From Muscardinus avellanarius (Eukaryota > Chordata > Mammalia > Rodentia > Gliridae): 64,000 nt of DNA. The position numbers and the translations under genes were made by a program. The DNA is taken from assembly GCA_963383645.1 (NCBI GenBank), contig OY726561.1, forward strand, positions 29,802,826 through 29,866,825. The letters are read 5' to 3'. The first letter of the stretch is position 1. Every line of letters starts with the position of its first letter. Positions 10,275 through 21,531 of this stretch are shown here, piece after piece. The notes under the pieces are model-generated. The model ran no database searches. It was not told where the DNA came from and worked only from the letters and a program-made list of their open reading frames with translations.

Positions 10275-11045
10275 TATTTCCTCTTGCTGGATTGTTCCTT
10301 TTACCAGTAAAAAAATGACCTGCTTTGTCTCTTCTAATAAGCTTTAGCTTTATGTCTGATATCATAGTTGCTACTCCTGCCCTTCTTTAAGTTCCATTGG
10401 CATGGATTACCTTGCTCTAGCCTTTTTCCTTTAGTTTGGGACTATCTTACTTGAAAGGTATGTTTCTTGCAGGCAGCAGATGTATGGATTCTGGGTTTTA
10501 ATTTATTTTACCACTCTAATGTCATTTTATTTGAAAGTTGTGGTCATCTATGTTCAGTATGATTATTGAGAGTTGTTTTTTAATTCCTAAAATGTTGATA
10601 TTTAACTTCTGTTTTTAAGTAGTGTTTGGTTTTCTTTTCGTAGTTGTTTGCTAGGTGTAAATTTTTGTTTCTCTGGTTCTGATGTGAATTACTTATTTTT
10701 TGTAGTTAATTTCTTTGAGTGTTTTCTGTAGTGCTGGTTTGCAAGACATAAATCAGCTTCTGTTTGTCATGGAAGATATTTATTTCCTCATCTAATTTGA
10801 AAGATAGTTTTACTGGGTTCAAGTTGTTTTCTTTCAGAGTTTGAAATATGTTACTTCAGGCCCTTCTGGTTTTTATTCCTTGGCATGGGCATTCTGGAGT
10901 GCTTCTAATTGCTTTGACTCTGAATGCCACTTGGTCTTTTGTTTTTGTTGCCTTTAAGATTCTCTCCTTGGCTTCTACATTGGTCAGTTTAACTATTATG
11001 TGGTATGAAGAAACTCTTCTCTAATCTTGTCTAAAAGGGGTTCTA

Positions 11046-11260
11046 AGCCAGCTGTGGTGGCACACACTTGTAATACCAGCATTCAGGAGGCTGATACCAG
11101 AGGATCAGGGTTCATGGTCAGCCTCAGTTACTTAGTGAGGCCCTCTGAAACTCAGTGAGACCCGATTCAAAGAAAGAATAAAAAATAGGGCAGGGGGTGT
11201 TGCTCAGAGGTCAAATACCTCTAGGTTTCATCCTCAAACCTGCAAAAATTAAAAAAAATT
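11046..11260 (+). mobile_element. B1-dID-type SINE in L1
   Basis: Starts 'agccagctgtggtggc' and ends with an A-rich tail. The sequence on both sides is L1, and 'aaggggtt' is repeated at its flanks (11035 and 11263), probably the target-site duplication. Confidence 0.92.
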
Positions 11261-11269
11261 AGAAGGGGT

Positions 11270-12000
11270 TTTATAAGTTTTCTGTACCTGTGTATCAACC
11301 TCTTGTTCTATGTTTGGAAATTTTTCTAATATTACTTCTTTAAAAAGATCCCTTTGTTTTCACCTTCTATTCTCTATTCTATGCCAATTATTCTTAGGTT
11401 AAATTTTTAAATATAAGCCCATACTCCTTCAATGTCCATTTCATGCTTTCAAATTGTTTTTTCTGAGTTATATACTATGTCATTTTTGGAGTGATAATCT
11501 TCTAGGAGCAATATTTTATTCTCTATGTGGTCTAATCAATTGTTTACAGTTTGAATTGATGAATTAATTTCAATGATTGCACCTGTTATTTCTTTCAAAC
11601 TCTAATTCTTTTGGGAAGTTCTATATTATTTCTCTAGTTACTTTCCTGATTTGACATTCTGGAAATTTCTGCAATTCTGTGTTGTCAAGTTCTATTATGG
11701 TGGTGTTGTGGAAGCTCATTGCTTCATATTATTCCTCTTTCTCATGATTTCAGAAGTTCATATCTGTTGCTTTTGGTAGATTTCTCTCAGTCTATTGGTG
11801 TCAGCTGGTATATCCAAGGGCAAATTGTGTTGTATTCAAAAGTGAAGGTTTATTGAGGAGAAAAGTGAAGCCATAAATTCAGGAATAGGGTAAAGCCACA
11901 GACAAATTAAATAGAATGGGAGTTTGAGTTTGGTAATGGAGTATATAGTAAAATTTAGAGATAGTGAATATTTAGTAGTAGTCTTGTACCCAATGTAGAG
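11270..12000 (-). pseudogene. L1 ORF1 remnant
   Basis: On the minus strand, 11600-11290 is homologous to the ORF1 start at the end of this window (63760-64000): the coiled-coil stretch and the start of the RNA-recognition domain (...NLRIIGI-like). It contains a TGA at 11536-11538 at the same codon as the TGA at 63797, and several other breaks. The rest toward 12000 is poorly preserved. ORF1p is the RNA-binding chaperone of L1. Confidence 0.7.
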
Positions 12001-12759
12001 ATTTTAGTATAGTGGCATGAAGTAGATTTGATATAAGACAAAGAAGAGAAAAGAAGAGAGGGGAAAAAAGTAAAGGGATGGAGAGAAGAGAGTATGTATG
12101 TACAAAGGAAGAAGCTTGGGAGATTGGTTGAGGATAGCGCAATCAAATAAGTATACACACAAAAAACAAACAAAACAAACACAAAATAGTGCAACCCTAC
12201 AAATATATTAATATTCAGCACAATGGGCCTCTCCAGTCTCTCTCTGTGCCACTGGCACACACCAAGTGCCACTGGCACATTTTATCCTGCGTGCTTGCTT
12301 TTCTGGGTCTTTTTCAGTCTATGCAGATGACTAGTATCAATGGGGTTGGACCTAGTGTCAAGCATAGATCACCCTCCATACTTTTTACAGAATGGAATTT
12401 CATTGTCTCCCTGATTCCGTAGATGGTGGATGCCTCTGATACCAAACTCAATATAAGATTCTTTTTTTATGCACAGCTAGGCCTGAGCTGGTCTAATTTC
12501 CCCCTATTACCACGATTGAGTGGTTTGAGTTATCCCAGAGATCCTATTAGTTGGAACTAGTGTTAAGTGAAGATTTCCCCTCAACACTTTCTACTGATAC
12601 AGAGACTGAATCTGTGTGAGCCTTTGCTATGTCCAACAACAGTCTCCATCCCCACCTTTGCTGAGTTGAACTACATCCAGGGAGTTTATCGAGGCTGCAC
12701 CAATCCCTGAGGATGCCACACAAGGTGTTCTCCTGTTCCTGCAGGGATGGTGGCATCAC

Positions 12760-13372
12760 TTAAGGTGTTGCTGAGTGCCACTCTCGATCTCTGGAATGTG
12801 TGGTGAGCTTAGCTGCCATTGCTGCAAGTTGTAGCTGATGTTTGTACAGGAGGAACTGATGGCTTACAGTTTCATTAATCTGTATCTACTTACTTCAGAT
12901 CATTGGTTGTTTTCTTGCTCGTCTCTGGTCAGGTGCAATAAGGCAAGATGGCACTGCCAAGGCACCTGCAGCCTCAAGGCAGGCAGATTTCTTTTCTGGT
13001 GTTGTTGCATGCTGCTCTGGATCTTTGGAGAGTGTAGTGAGCTTGGTCACCACTGCTGGAAGCTGTAGCTGGTGTTTGCATGGGAGGAACTGATGGCTTA
13101 AAATTCCAATGATCCACAACTGCTTACTTCAGGTCTTCCAAAGTGGTAAGATGGTGCTGCCATGGTGCCTGTGGCTACGAGACAGGCAGATTTCTCTTCT
13201 CCTCTCTGATCAGTCCTTCAGCCTTATTTCCTGCTGCTTTTGTTTCCTTTAAAGTTGTGGGGTTTTCTGGCTTTTTTAGAAATGCTGTTTTTAAGCAATG
13301 GAGATCTGGTGTCGGCAGGACTTGTATGTGCTGCTTCCCTTGGTCTCCATCTTTCCAGAAGTTGGCTCATCT
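12760..13372 (-). promoter_or_regulatory. L1 5' UTR with tandem monomers
   Basis: Two imperfect copies of a unit repeat with an offset of about 234 bp: 12770-12990 and 13003-13220 (compare 'ggaggaactgatggctta' at 12850 and 13084). The 5' end at about 13372 is 'gccaacttctggaaagatgg' on the minus strand. It corresponds to the intact-looking L1 5' end at 62613, including the AAGATGG box. Part of it is visibly homologous to the young 5' UTR. Confidence 0.75.
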
Positions 13373-13452
13373 ATTTCTTAATTCTTAATTTTACTTCTTG
13401 AGCTATAGGAGTCCTAATCAATGAAATTTTTTATGTGTATATGTTGGAGTAT

Positions 13453-13660
13453 TGTCTTTTATGGTACTAGGATGAAAACCAGAGGTAGTCTACCTCTGAG
13501 CTGTACCCCCAGGACTATTTTTTATTTATTTTGAAATAGGGTCTCACTGATTTGCAAAGGGCCTTACTAAGTAGTAGCTGAGGCTGATCTTGAACTTCAA
13601 TCCTCCCATTTAAGTCTTCCAAATGCTGGGATTATAAGTGTGCACCACCACACCCAGCTA
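13453..13660 (-). mobile_element. B1-dID-type SINE
   Basis: Minus-strand copy from 'ttttatggtactagg' to 'caccaccacacccagct'. An old copy with many substitutions, separating two L1 segments. Confidence 0.9.
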
Positions 13661-13679
13661 GTATTTTGTTTTGTTTTGT

Positions 13680-14475
13680 TTTCTTCTAGTAGTTGCAAAA
13701 TGTGTGGCTTTATTCCTAGCTCTTTTGTCCATTGCAATTTGATGTTTGTGCAAGGAAAGAGATAGAAATCTAATTTCTTTCTTTTACATATACATATTCA
13801 CTTTCCCCAGCACCAATTATTTAAAAACTGTTGTCTCCAATGTGCTATTTTGAGACCACTGTTAAGATTCAAATGACTATAGGTATGTGGGTTTGTCTCT
13901 GTATCTTCTATTTTTATTTACAGTTTTTCTGGGTGTCTGTTTTAATGATGGTATGATGGGGGGTTTTTGTTACTGTATTTATGTATTGTATTTTGGAAAT
14001 CAGGTATTGTGATCCTTCTGGCAATGTTCTTTTTGTTCAAAATTGATTTGGCTATTCTGAGTCTCTTGTTCTTTCCTATAAATTTTAAGGCTGTTTTTTC
14101 TAGGTCTATGAGAAATGCCATTGGTGTTTTGTTGGAAATTGTACTGAATCTGTAGATTTCTTTTGGTGATATGGCTTTTTCTTTTCTTTTCTTTTTTTGT
14201 AGTACTGAGAGTTGAACACAGGGACATTCTGCCTGTGAGCTATACCCCCACCCTTTTTATCCTTTTGTTTTTGAAACGAAGTCTTATTAGGTTGCTGAGA
14301 TTCTTGCTATATTTGTGAGGCTGTCCTCAAATCTGTAATCTTTTTGTCTCATTCTTCCATGTGCTAGAAATATAGGCATGCACCACCATATTACATAATC
14401 ATTTTAATAATATTAATTCTGCCTGTCAATAATCATGGTAGGTATTTCAATCTTTAGTGCCTTCTACTTCTTTCT
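13680..14475 (-). mobile_element. Old L1 ORF2 piece, minus strand
   Basis: Antisense of the L1 ORF2 region after the RT ('ccccagcaccaattat', 'ctgaatctgtagatttc', 'ttaataatattaattctgcc'). It is interrupted by the SINE at 14190-14393. Stops in all frames. Confidence 0.82.
14190..14393 (-). mobile_element. B1-dID-type SINE in L1
   Basis: From a T-rich tail through 'gtgagctatacccccaccc' to 'gcatgcaccaccatatta'. L1 sequence resumes directly after. Confidence 0.88.
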
Positions 14476-14799
14476 TAAATAATACACCTAAAGAAATCAA
14501 AGACCTCTACAAGCAAAATTTTGAAAGTTAAATTTCTTATGTAAGCCTATACTTTTTACTTCTGCCTACTCATCCTATAAAACCATGGAAGCCAATCAAG
14601 TTTAACATCTACTGAGATCCTTTTCCTAGTTATCTCCATGTATTCCTCTCTTAACTTACATGTTAGCCTGGTATTTTTTTCTACATTTTTTCCCTTTTGA
14701 CACCTTTAAGAACATACCTTTCCATTTTTATCTTTTATTTTTAGTTGTCAGTGAAAGAACTCATTTAAATAGATGACTTCGCCATCAATCTGTCATCAA
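14476..14799. other. no recognised feature
   Basis: AT-rich sequence, no gene and no named repeat. Confidence 0.5.
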
Positions 14800-14885
14800 T
14801 ATTTTCTTATTGGTGCATTGTAGTCATACATCATAATGGAGTACAAGATGTAGAGGCATACATACACAAATCACTCACTTAGCGT
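14800..14885 (-). mobile_element. Truncated L1 3' terminus
   Basis: 'ttattggtgcattgtagtca' and the following bases are the antisense L1 3' end seen also at 50770. Only the last about 85 bp is kept. Confidence 0.7.
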
Positions 14886-14917
14886 TTTTTGAAGAGCTAG
14901 AGTTAGGAATTAGACAA

Positions 14918-14973
14918 CCCTGCTCACAAGGGCTAATAGTATGTTCTTATAGAAGTACAAATAATAAAAAGTT
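14918..14973 (+). repeat. Left arm of a 55-bp inverted repeat
   Basis: 'ccctgctcacaagggct' and the following bases recur as the reverse complement at 15876-15930 with roughly seven differences. A shorter direct copy (about 22 bp) lies at 15629-15650. Confidence 0.8.
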
Positions 14974-14984
14974 AGTGTGGATTT

Positions 14985-15620
14985 TCAAGTAAGTTCTAGA
15001 TACAATGAGGGCTATTGGTATTCTAAGGAAGGTTTAATGTTTCAGGAAATGAACACTTAAATTAGGTGATGCTGATGAAATTTGAAATCATGATGCGTGA
15101 GTGTTTGAAAACATTCCTAAAAATGACATGGAATAAATTAAAGTTTAGAGGTAGAATAAACATGGGACACTTTGTAGAATAAAAAGCATGACACTTTGTT
15201 CAGGACTTGACATTAAACTCAACACAGAGTTTAGCCTTTATATTTCTTGAACAAATGAATAAGTAGCTAAATGAATGGACAAAGCCTTATGAAATTTACA
15301 GTAGCTAAAGTATAAGCAGCTTTCTTGAACTGATAAAAATCAAAGACTTTGATTTCTGTTTTGAAATTAAGGGAACTGTTAGGTGGTTTAGGGCTCAAAT
15401 TTTGGTAGCAAGTTTCAGCCCTGTAATTTAAGAACTGTGCAGCAAATTACGTAATCTCTCAGTGGTATATATGTATAAATACAGTGGTATGTAATAGAAT
15501 TGCTGCAAATTGAATGAAAATAATTCTTGTACAATTCTTAAAGAAATATTTGGCTTGCATTGTATACCAGAATACTTATTTTACATATATTTGAGAGTTA
15601 TTTTTAAAATAGTGGATAAT
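14985..15620. other. no recognised gene, inside an inverted-repeat pair
   Basis: AT-rich sequence between the arms at 14918 and 15876. No open frame of note. Confidence 0.5.
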
Positions 15621-15654
15621 GGTACAGACCTGCTCACAAGGGCTCATAGGATGA

Positions 15655-15795
15655 GTATGTGACAAGAGAATAGCAGATTCAAGGCCAGCAATACATAACT
15701 TAGCAAGAGCCTGTTTCATAAAAATATAGGCTGATGTATGTAGCTCAGAGATAGAATGCCTCTGAATTTGATCCTCAGTGCCCCCGCATACAAAT
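15655..15795 (+). mobile_element. Partial B1-dID-type SINE (first duplicate)
   Basis: 'agattcaaggccagca' to 'tttgatcctcagtgccc'. The 5' B1 part is truncated. Confidence 0.8.
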
Positions 15796-15875
15796 AAATA
15801 GTGGGCAATATGCTGGTATACTCAACAAAATATTATATGTTGAGTATTTTATTAACTTTTAAACAGGGATTTATA

Positions 15876-15930
15876 ACTTTTTATTATTTCTACCTTTATG
15901 AGATCATACTACGAGCCCTTGTGAGCAGGG
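15876..15930 (-). repeat. Right arm of a 55-bp inverted repeat
   Basis: Reverse complement of 14918-14973, ending 'gcccttgtgagcaggg'. Confidence 0.8.
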
Positions 15931-15934
15931 TCTG

Positions 15935-16130
15935 AGCTGGGAGGACTTACTATTCCATCCTAACACGTAGGAGGCTAAGACAAGAGGATAACAAATTCAA
16001 GACCAGCAACACATAACTTAGCAAGACTCTATTTCAAAAAAATAAAAAATAAAATAGAGCTGGGAGTGTAGCTCAAAGATAGAATGCCTCTGGATCTGAT
16101 CCCCATTGCCCCCCATACAAAATAAGTAGT
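15935..16130 (+). mobile_element. B1-dID-type SINE (second duplicate)
   Basis: 'gagctgggaggacttact' to 'gatccccattgcccccc', with an internal A-rich linker and the box-B-like 'gatctgatcc'. Confidence 0.82.
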
Positions 16131-16215
16131 GGGTGATAGGCTAGCATACTCAACAAAATATTATGTGTGGAATATTTCACTCACTTTTACACAGGCATTT
16201 ATAACTTAATTATTT

Positions 16216-17344
16216 TTGTTATTAAACTTATTTATAATACTTCATAAACTTTTCAAGAAGAGTTATATATTGAGGATATTTTATAAAGATAAGTTCTTTA
16301 AATTTTTTAAATCCTATTTATTACTCTGTAGTATACATTGTAACAGTATATAGAAAAATATTCTTTGAATTGGCTTTGAAAGGCTTAGATCAATATGTAT
16401 CTGAAAAATCATGTTAAAGTAATTTTTCTTTATTTATAGATGGTTTACAAATATTATAGTTATTTTTTCATGTTTTTTTGACCTTGACTTTTTGACATCA
16501 TTGCTAAGTATTCAATCATTACCATATAGATTCCTGTTCTTGACATATATCTAGTAATCAATCTATTCTTTATTATGTTTAACCTATTTGGATTTAGAAG
16601 GATGGGCTTCTTCCTAATTAACCTTAACTGTTAGGATAAAATTATGTTGCAGATTGACACTGGCAATTTATTTTATGACATTGTTTATTTGGCATTTAAG
16701 ACAGCACTTCATCATTTCATCTAACAAACTATCAAATGAAAGATTGCTCTGGATGACAGACTTTGGCTTTGAGAGTAAAAAAAGGAGAGAACAGATTTTT
16801 ATAAAATATTGGAAAAATGTTCATAAAAATCCTTGAATACTTAGCACTAAATCATATTTAAAATATAAATATAACACTACAATAAAGAATTACATAGAAT
16901 TCTTGAATCTTATTGGTGTATGCAGTAGTAAATTAGTGAAGAAGATACTTTATTATGGTGAAAGAATATTGTTTATAGGTATGGAGATATTTTAGAAAAA
17001 TCTACATGTTCAAGAACATCAGGATAAGAGACTTAATTAGGATATTGATAAAAGCTTCTAACATGTAGACTAATATTTTGTTTCCTTTTAAATTTATGTT
17101 TATAGAAATTCTGCATGTTTGTATATTTCCAGCTTCTTTTTGCAGGTAATGAGAAAATAGACATATTAAATATAACTCTAGATTTTCAGCTGCTTATAAT
17201 TAGACAATACATATTTTTATGGGCTGAAAAAATGAACAGAAATTTTCATATACCTCCTTACCTTAGAATTAGGAAACTGAACATTATTTTAGTAAGTCAT
17301 AGAAGTGATATATTTTGGCAGATTGAGGCCTAATATCCGGTTTT
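16216..17344. other. no recognised feature
   Basis: About 1.1 kb of AT-rich unique-looking sequence. Short open frames (60-72 codons) have no recognisable domains. Confidence 0.5.
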
Positions 17345-17556
17345 TAATTTTTATTATTTATTTATTTACTTAGTGGAACCAGGAATTGATCCTAGAGACA
17401 CTCTTCCTCCTAGTTACACACTGAACAATTTTATTTTAATTTATTTGTATTTTGACAGACTCTCACTAAGTTGTTGAGATTGGTCTCAAACCTAAGATCC
17501 TCCTGTCTCAGTCTCCCATGTACTAGGATAACAAGCATGCACCACCATGCCTGGCT
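17345..17556 (-). mobile_element. Old B1-dID-type SINE
   Basis: From an (ATTT)n tail through 'gttacacactgaac' to 'gcatgcaccaccatgcctgg'. Confidence 0.88.
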
Positions 17557-17629
17557 TAGGTTTTTTTAAATCTTAAAATGTATTGTTCTTTTTACACTAA
17601 ATAATAATAAAATAGCTAAAATAGCTACG

Positions 17630-17656
17630 TCTCACTTTCAACTTCTGCAAAGTGGG

Positions 17657-17701
<45 letters not shown>

Positions 17702-17835
17702 CATAATTGCTGTGAGGATTAACTGAATCAATAGTTATAAATCAAGAACAAAGTGTTAAGGACCTATGAATAATTTGATGTATGAAGCTATCACTATAGC
17801 TCTTATCAGTATCATCTTCACCATCACAATCATCA
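17630..17835 (+). mobile_element. MIR SINE interrupted by a TA microsatellite
   Basis: 'cttctgcaaagtgggcaat', then (TA)n, then 'gctgtgaggattaactgaa' is the MIR core-to-3' region. The microsatellite has grown inside the MIR's ATAAT stretch. Confidence 0.7.
17659..17698. repeat. (TA)n microsatellite
   Basis: Pure TA run inside the MIR. Confidence 0.97.
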
Positions 17836-17889
17836 CCATCATTTTAAGTCCTACATTTCCATAGTCTATTCAAAATAGTATAGCAGATT

Positions 17890-18205
17890 ATAAGGAACTG
17901 TGTAGCTTATGAACACCAATTTTTATCTCATAATTCTGGAGGTTGCAAAGTCCAACCTCAAGGAGCCAGCATATCTGATACTGGTGAGGGCTCACTCCCT
18001 GGTCCATGTGTGGCTGTTGGCTGTGTTCTCATATGCAGATGAGGCTAGGGACTTCTCTGGGGTCTCTTTTATATGGATCCGTTTGTGAGTTCTCTATCCT
18101 CATGACCTAATCATTTCCTTCAGGACCCAGCTCTAAATATTATCATATTGAGATTTAGCATATGAATTTTGGAGGACATAAGCATTCAATCTATCACCAA
18201 TCAGC
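17890..18205 (-). mobile_element. MaLR-type LTR
   Basis: Antisense of a MST/MLT1-like LTR: 'cataattctggaggttgc' (U5 side), 'ctggtgagggctcactccc', 'tatcctcatgacctaatc', 'catatgaattttggagg' (U3 start side). Solitary and diverged. Confidence 0.78.
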
Positions 18206-18734
18206 CAAAGACTGTATTTGGCATTATAGGAGATTAGATGAAAAAATGACAATGAAGAATGGAGAAGCAGGTGATATAGTCAACCGCGGCCAATTTAGTT
18301 ACAATTTTAAAAGAATTCAGTTTCCTCCAGTTTATAATAATTACTGTGCTTAAGTGTGTCGAGTGTGCAAATTTGAATTTACTATGCTTATTATATGTTA
18401 ACTTTTATATTGCTAGTAACCAAATAATTTGATAAAATCTACCAACTGGCTAATCAATTCAAGTTGGTGTAGCAAGAGTTAAACTACATTCAAGCCACGT
18501 TGGACTGTATACATAAAATTTAATTCTCAAATTTTAACAACATCAAGGTTGTTCTTTTTTTAGGGCCATACTAAAATTATGAGAAATCTTCAATAACATC
18601 TAAAAGTAATTTTTCATTTCTTTCACTTTGCTTTCAAACTACTTTTTTACCATCTATATATAGATCTCCCAGTGAAATGTTTTTATACCACTGGATAATA
18701 CAATTTAATAAGTGCATTTTAATCAGAGCATTTA
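18206..18734. other. no recognised feature
   Basis: No gene or named repeat seen. Confidence 0.5.
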
Positions 18735-19130
18735 TAAAATTACATATCTATTGCTACACAATCACTCCCAAAGTAAGCTGTGTAAAGCAACAAACACATA
18801 TTCTACTATGAATTTTGGGGGCCAGGAATCCATGAGTGACTTGTTCTGGCTCCAGGATCCATATGTCTCAGTTAAGCTGCTGCTCAGGATAGCATAGGCA
18901 TCTAAAGGCTGGCCTGGGGAGGATCTGCTTCAGAGCTCATTCACAGTATTGTTGGAGTGGTCAGTTCTTTACTGACTGTTGGATTTGAGGACCTCATTTC
19001 CTTCCTGGCTGTTAGCCAGAGACCTCCCTCAGATCCCCACCTCATTGTCCTCTTCATGGGGCAGCTCACAATATAGAAGCTGGTTTTTCCTACAGTGAGT
19101 GAGCTGAGAGAGAAAGGGCCCAAGTATATT
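18735..19130 (-). mobile_element. MLT1-type LTR (J/K-like)
   Basis: Antisense LTR with 'ctattgctacacaatcac', 'ccaggaatccatgagtg', 'cctggggaggatctgcttc', 'tccttcctggctgttagcc' and 'ggggcagctcacaatat', in the order of the MLT1J/K family of MaLR elements. The subfamily is my judgement from memory. Confidence 0.68.
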
Positions 19131-19157
19131 AAGCCACAGGGTTTTATAATATAATCT

Positions 19158-19305
19158 TAGAAGTGAGAAGGAGAAAGGGGGATAGAAATGGGGTGGGAAT
19201 TGAGGAAGGGATAAAAGAGTGATGTGTGTATGTATGCCTCTACCATCTTGTACTCCAACAAGTTATATGACCATAATGCACCAATAATAAAAAGAAAAAA
19301 AATTA
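19158..19305 (+). mobile_element. Truncated L1 3' end
   Basis: 'ggggtgggaattgaggaag', 'tctaccatcttgtactcc', 'cataatgcaccaataat' and an A-rich tail. It is only the last about 150 bp of an L1. Confidence 0.85.
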
Positions 19306-19439
19306 CCCTCATGTATTCTGTACCTTACTTTCATACATACCAACTTTGGTATAAAGTAGGAGGAGATTCTATAGATGTGTGGATAGAGATGGGCAGCGAT
19401 CACTGGATGATTGCTACCTTAAAAAAAAAAATGTCTTTT

Positions 19440-19632
19440 GCCAGGCATGGTGGCACATGATTGTAATCCCTGTGCTTGGGAGGCAGAGACAGGAGGATCA
19501 TGCAGGTTCAAAGCCAGCTGCGCTGGCTTAAGAGATCCTGTTTCCAAATAAAAATTATAAAATAGGTTTGGGAGTGTAGCCCGGAGGTAGAAGGGTTTCC
19601 AGGAACCCCAGTACTACCAAAAAAAAAAAAAA
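19440..19632 (+). mobile_element. Young-subfamily SINE with clear target-site duplication
   Basis: 'gccaggcatggtggcac' to an A13 tail, with the marker 'ctggcttaagagatcctg'. 'aaaaatgtcttt' flanks both ends (19428-19437 and 19622-19638). Confidence 0.94.
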
Positions 19633-20042
19633 TGTCTTTCCTTAACTTGTAACTGAGAAAGAGTTGCTATTCTGCATAATTTGTAAGAAGACTCTTTGGG
19701 CTGTATCTCCTGACCTTGGATGGTGATTTCTGTGACAGTAACTTGTAAACGCTAATAAAATTCTTATCTTACTGATTATTTTAGTGTAAAAGCAGAAAGT
19801 GCTTGTCCAAACAGACATTCTCTTATTTTTTTTCCCATGGCTTTCATTACAGAGCACTTAGCCTGTTTGACCAGCCTTCCAATTTCTGAATCTTTTATAA
19901 AGAATGTTGCAAAGGGACTTTATTGAGGATATTTCTTTAAAAGACTAGAATTCCTTTTATGTTCTTCCACTTCTAGAGTCCACTATGACAAAGCTAGTCC
20001 TCTACATTCAAGTTTGGGCTTTTAAATTAGTTCTTTAAAGTA
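19633..20042. other. no recognised feature
   Basis: No gene or named repeat seen. Confidence 0.5.
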
Positions 20043-20165
20043 CATGATATACTTAAACAAACATATCAAAGTCATTCATTAAGACAAGCATGGGAAAGAG
20101 GGATGGGGAAGGAATGGTGTGGGGACTGGGTATGGGCTAATTGGATGATGTGTGCATATATGTTT
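20043..20165 (+). mobile_element. L1 3'-UTR fragment
   Basis: 'acaaacatatcaaagtcat', 'ggggaaggaatggtgtgg', 'attggatgatgtgtgcat'. Truncated at both ends. Confidence 0.8.
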
Positions 20166-21230
20166 CACAAAACAACAAAAATCATAAATTAGTTCTTTTG
20201 CAATTAATGGCTTGGTTCTCTTTATGGACAAAAGAGAAATTATCCAAAATTTGCATAGTGTTCAAGACTCTTTATAGAAGATTATATTGTGTTAGCTCTG
20301 TGGCCAGTTATTATATGCAGTAAGATATGAAGACAGTGAAAATAATAAATGTAATGCATCTATCATGGCTTATCAAAGTGATCACACTTGTCAACTTGGC
20401 TGAGCTGGAGGAAACTTGTTTAATTTAAACTGTATATTCTTTTCACTCAGAACAGATAAAGAATATCTAGGCTTTCCTACTGATTCAACCAGATTTTTCA
20501 TTGTTGTTTTTTTGTTTTGTTTTCATATCCAGACTTTTATCCTGGCTGTGTGGTTGATCTTAGGCATCTGATGAATGGCAGACAAGTCAGAACCCCAAGG
20601 TCTCTTTCCAGCAGCTGCCATATATCTTTCCATGTCTAGTTATCCCACCTTTTGTAGTTGAATTGGAAGGCTTATGCAAATCTATCAAGGGAGTAATAAT
20701 TGCTTTTTCTAATTTCTTAAGCTGTGGATGGCTTGAGACCATAGCTGGAGAGAGCATAGCCTTGCTTTGAAGAATAAACTTAATCTTTTCAGTTTAGTTG
20801 ACTGTATGTGATGGATTTTATTACTGTTCTCAACCATGTGTTCTCCCCAGGAGATAAACAACCATTCCTTTTGCCACTAGGCTAAATATACTTCCCATGT
20901 CACTGTTAAGCTCAGCCTTGTGGTTTTATATCTGCAGTAGGATGTGAATAGACATGACATGACCCACATTCTAGCAAAAATAGTTCTCCATCAGCTTTAA
21001 TATCAAAATAAGATACATGGAGGTGGGCTGATTAGGGCTACAGCAAATCTCACACCTGCGAATGAAAAATTGCATGTATGTAGTCAGAGATGATTGAAAT
21101 TTTAGGGTTGTTTGTTTTCATAAACAAATCTGATTAACACATCTTACAAACTGAAAACGATAATGTGTTGTATTGGGCAATGTAGATACCTGTCAAGGCT
21201 CCACCCATAGAGGTAGAATTTCTTCTTGTA

Positions 21231-21233
<3 letters not shown>
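20166..21233. other. mostly unassigned; possible old LTR at 20380-20840
   Basis: 20380-20840 has 'cacttgtcaacttggctgag', a 'gattcaaccagatt' stretch and an 'aataaac' polyadenylation-like end near 20773, reminiscent of old LTRs. I cannot assign a family. The rest shows nothing. Confidence 0.35.

Positions 21234-21280
<47 letters not shown>
21234..21280. repeat. (TG)n microsatellite at a SINE tail
   Basis: It directly abuts 'tactggggatggaaccc' of the SINE, replacing its A/T tail. Confidence 0.97.
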
Positions 21281-21284
<4 letters not shown>

Positions 21285-21476
21285 GGGGATGGAACCCAGA
21301 GGCATTTTACCTCCAAGATACACCCCCAGCCCTCTTTTTTTATTCTTTATTTTGAAGCAGGGTCTCACTGAGTTACAAAGAGCCTCACTAAGTACCTGAG
21401 ACTGGCTGTGAACCTCTTACCTCTGGTCTCTGCTTCCTGAATGCTGGGATTACAAGTGTGTGCCACTATGCCCGGC
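21281..21476 (-). mobile_element. B1-dID-type SINE
   Basis: 'tactggggatggaaccc' to 'gtgccactatgcccggc'. The tail is a TG repeat. Confidence 0.92.
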
Positions 21477-21531
21477 TTCTTGTATTTCTTTTAATGAAAC
21501 AATTTCTGTCACTGGACAGCATTTCACACAC

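Larger units (their letters stand above)
7900..13372 (-). mobile_element. Nearly full-length old L1, minus strand
   Basis: Reading leftward from 13372: the 5' end ('caacttctggaaagatgg'), tandem 5'-UTR monomers, an ORF1 remnant (about 12000-11270), ORF2 endonuclease (10274-9852) and reverse transcriptase (about 9700-8780). At about 8775 it jumps to the ORF2 end/3' part, which continues to about 7900. The C-terminal half of the RT region is therefore deleted. Two SINEs have inserted into it. ORFs are broken throughout, so the element is dead. The exact 3' end is not sharp. Confidence 0.85.
15629..16215. repeat. Imperfect tandem duplication of about 320 bp containing a SINE
   Basis: 15672-15880 and 15990-16215 are alignable over the SINE and also beyond its end ('actcaacaaaatattat', 'catttataact'). 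The whole segment was therefore duplicated rather than a SINE inserting twice. The reverse-complement arm 15876-15930 lies between the copies. Confidence 0.75.
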
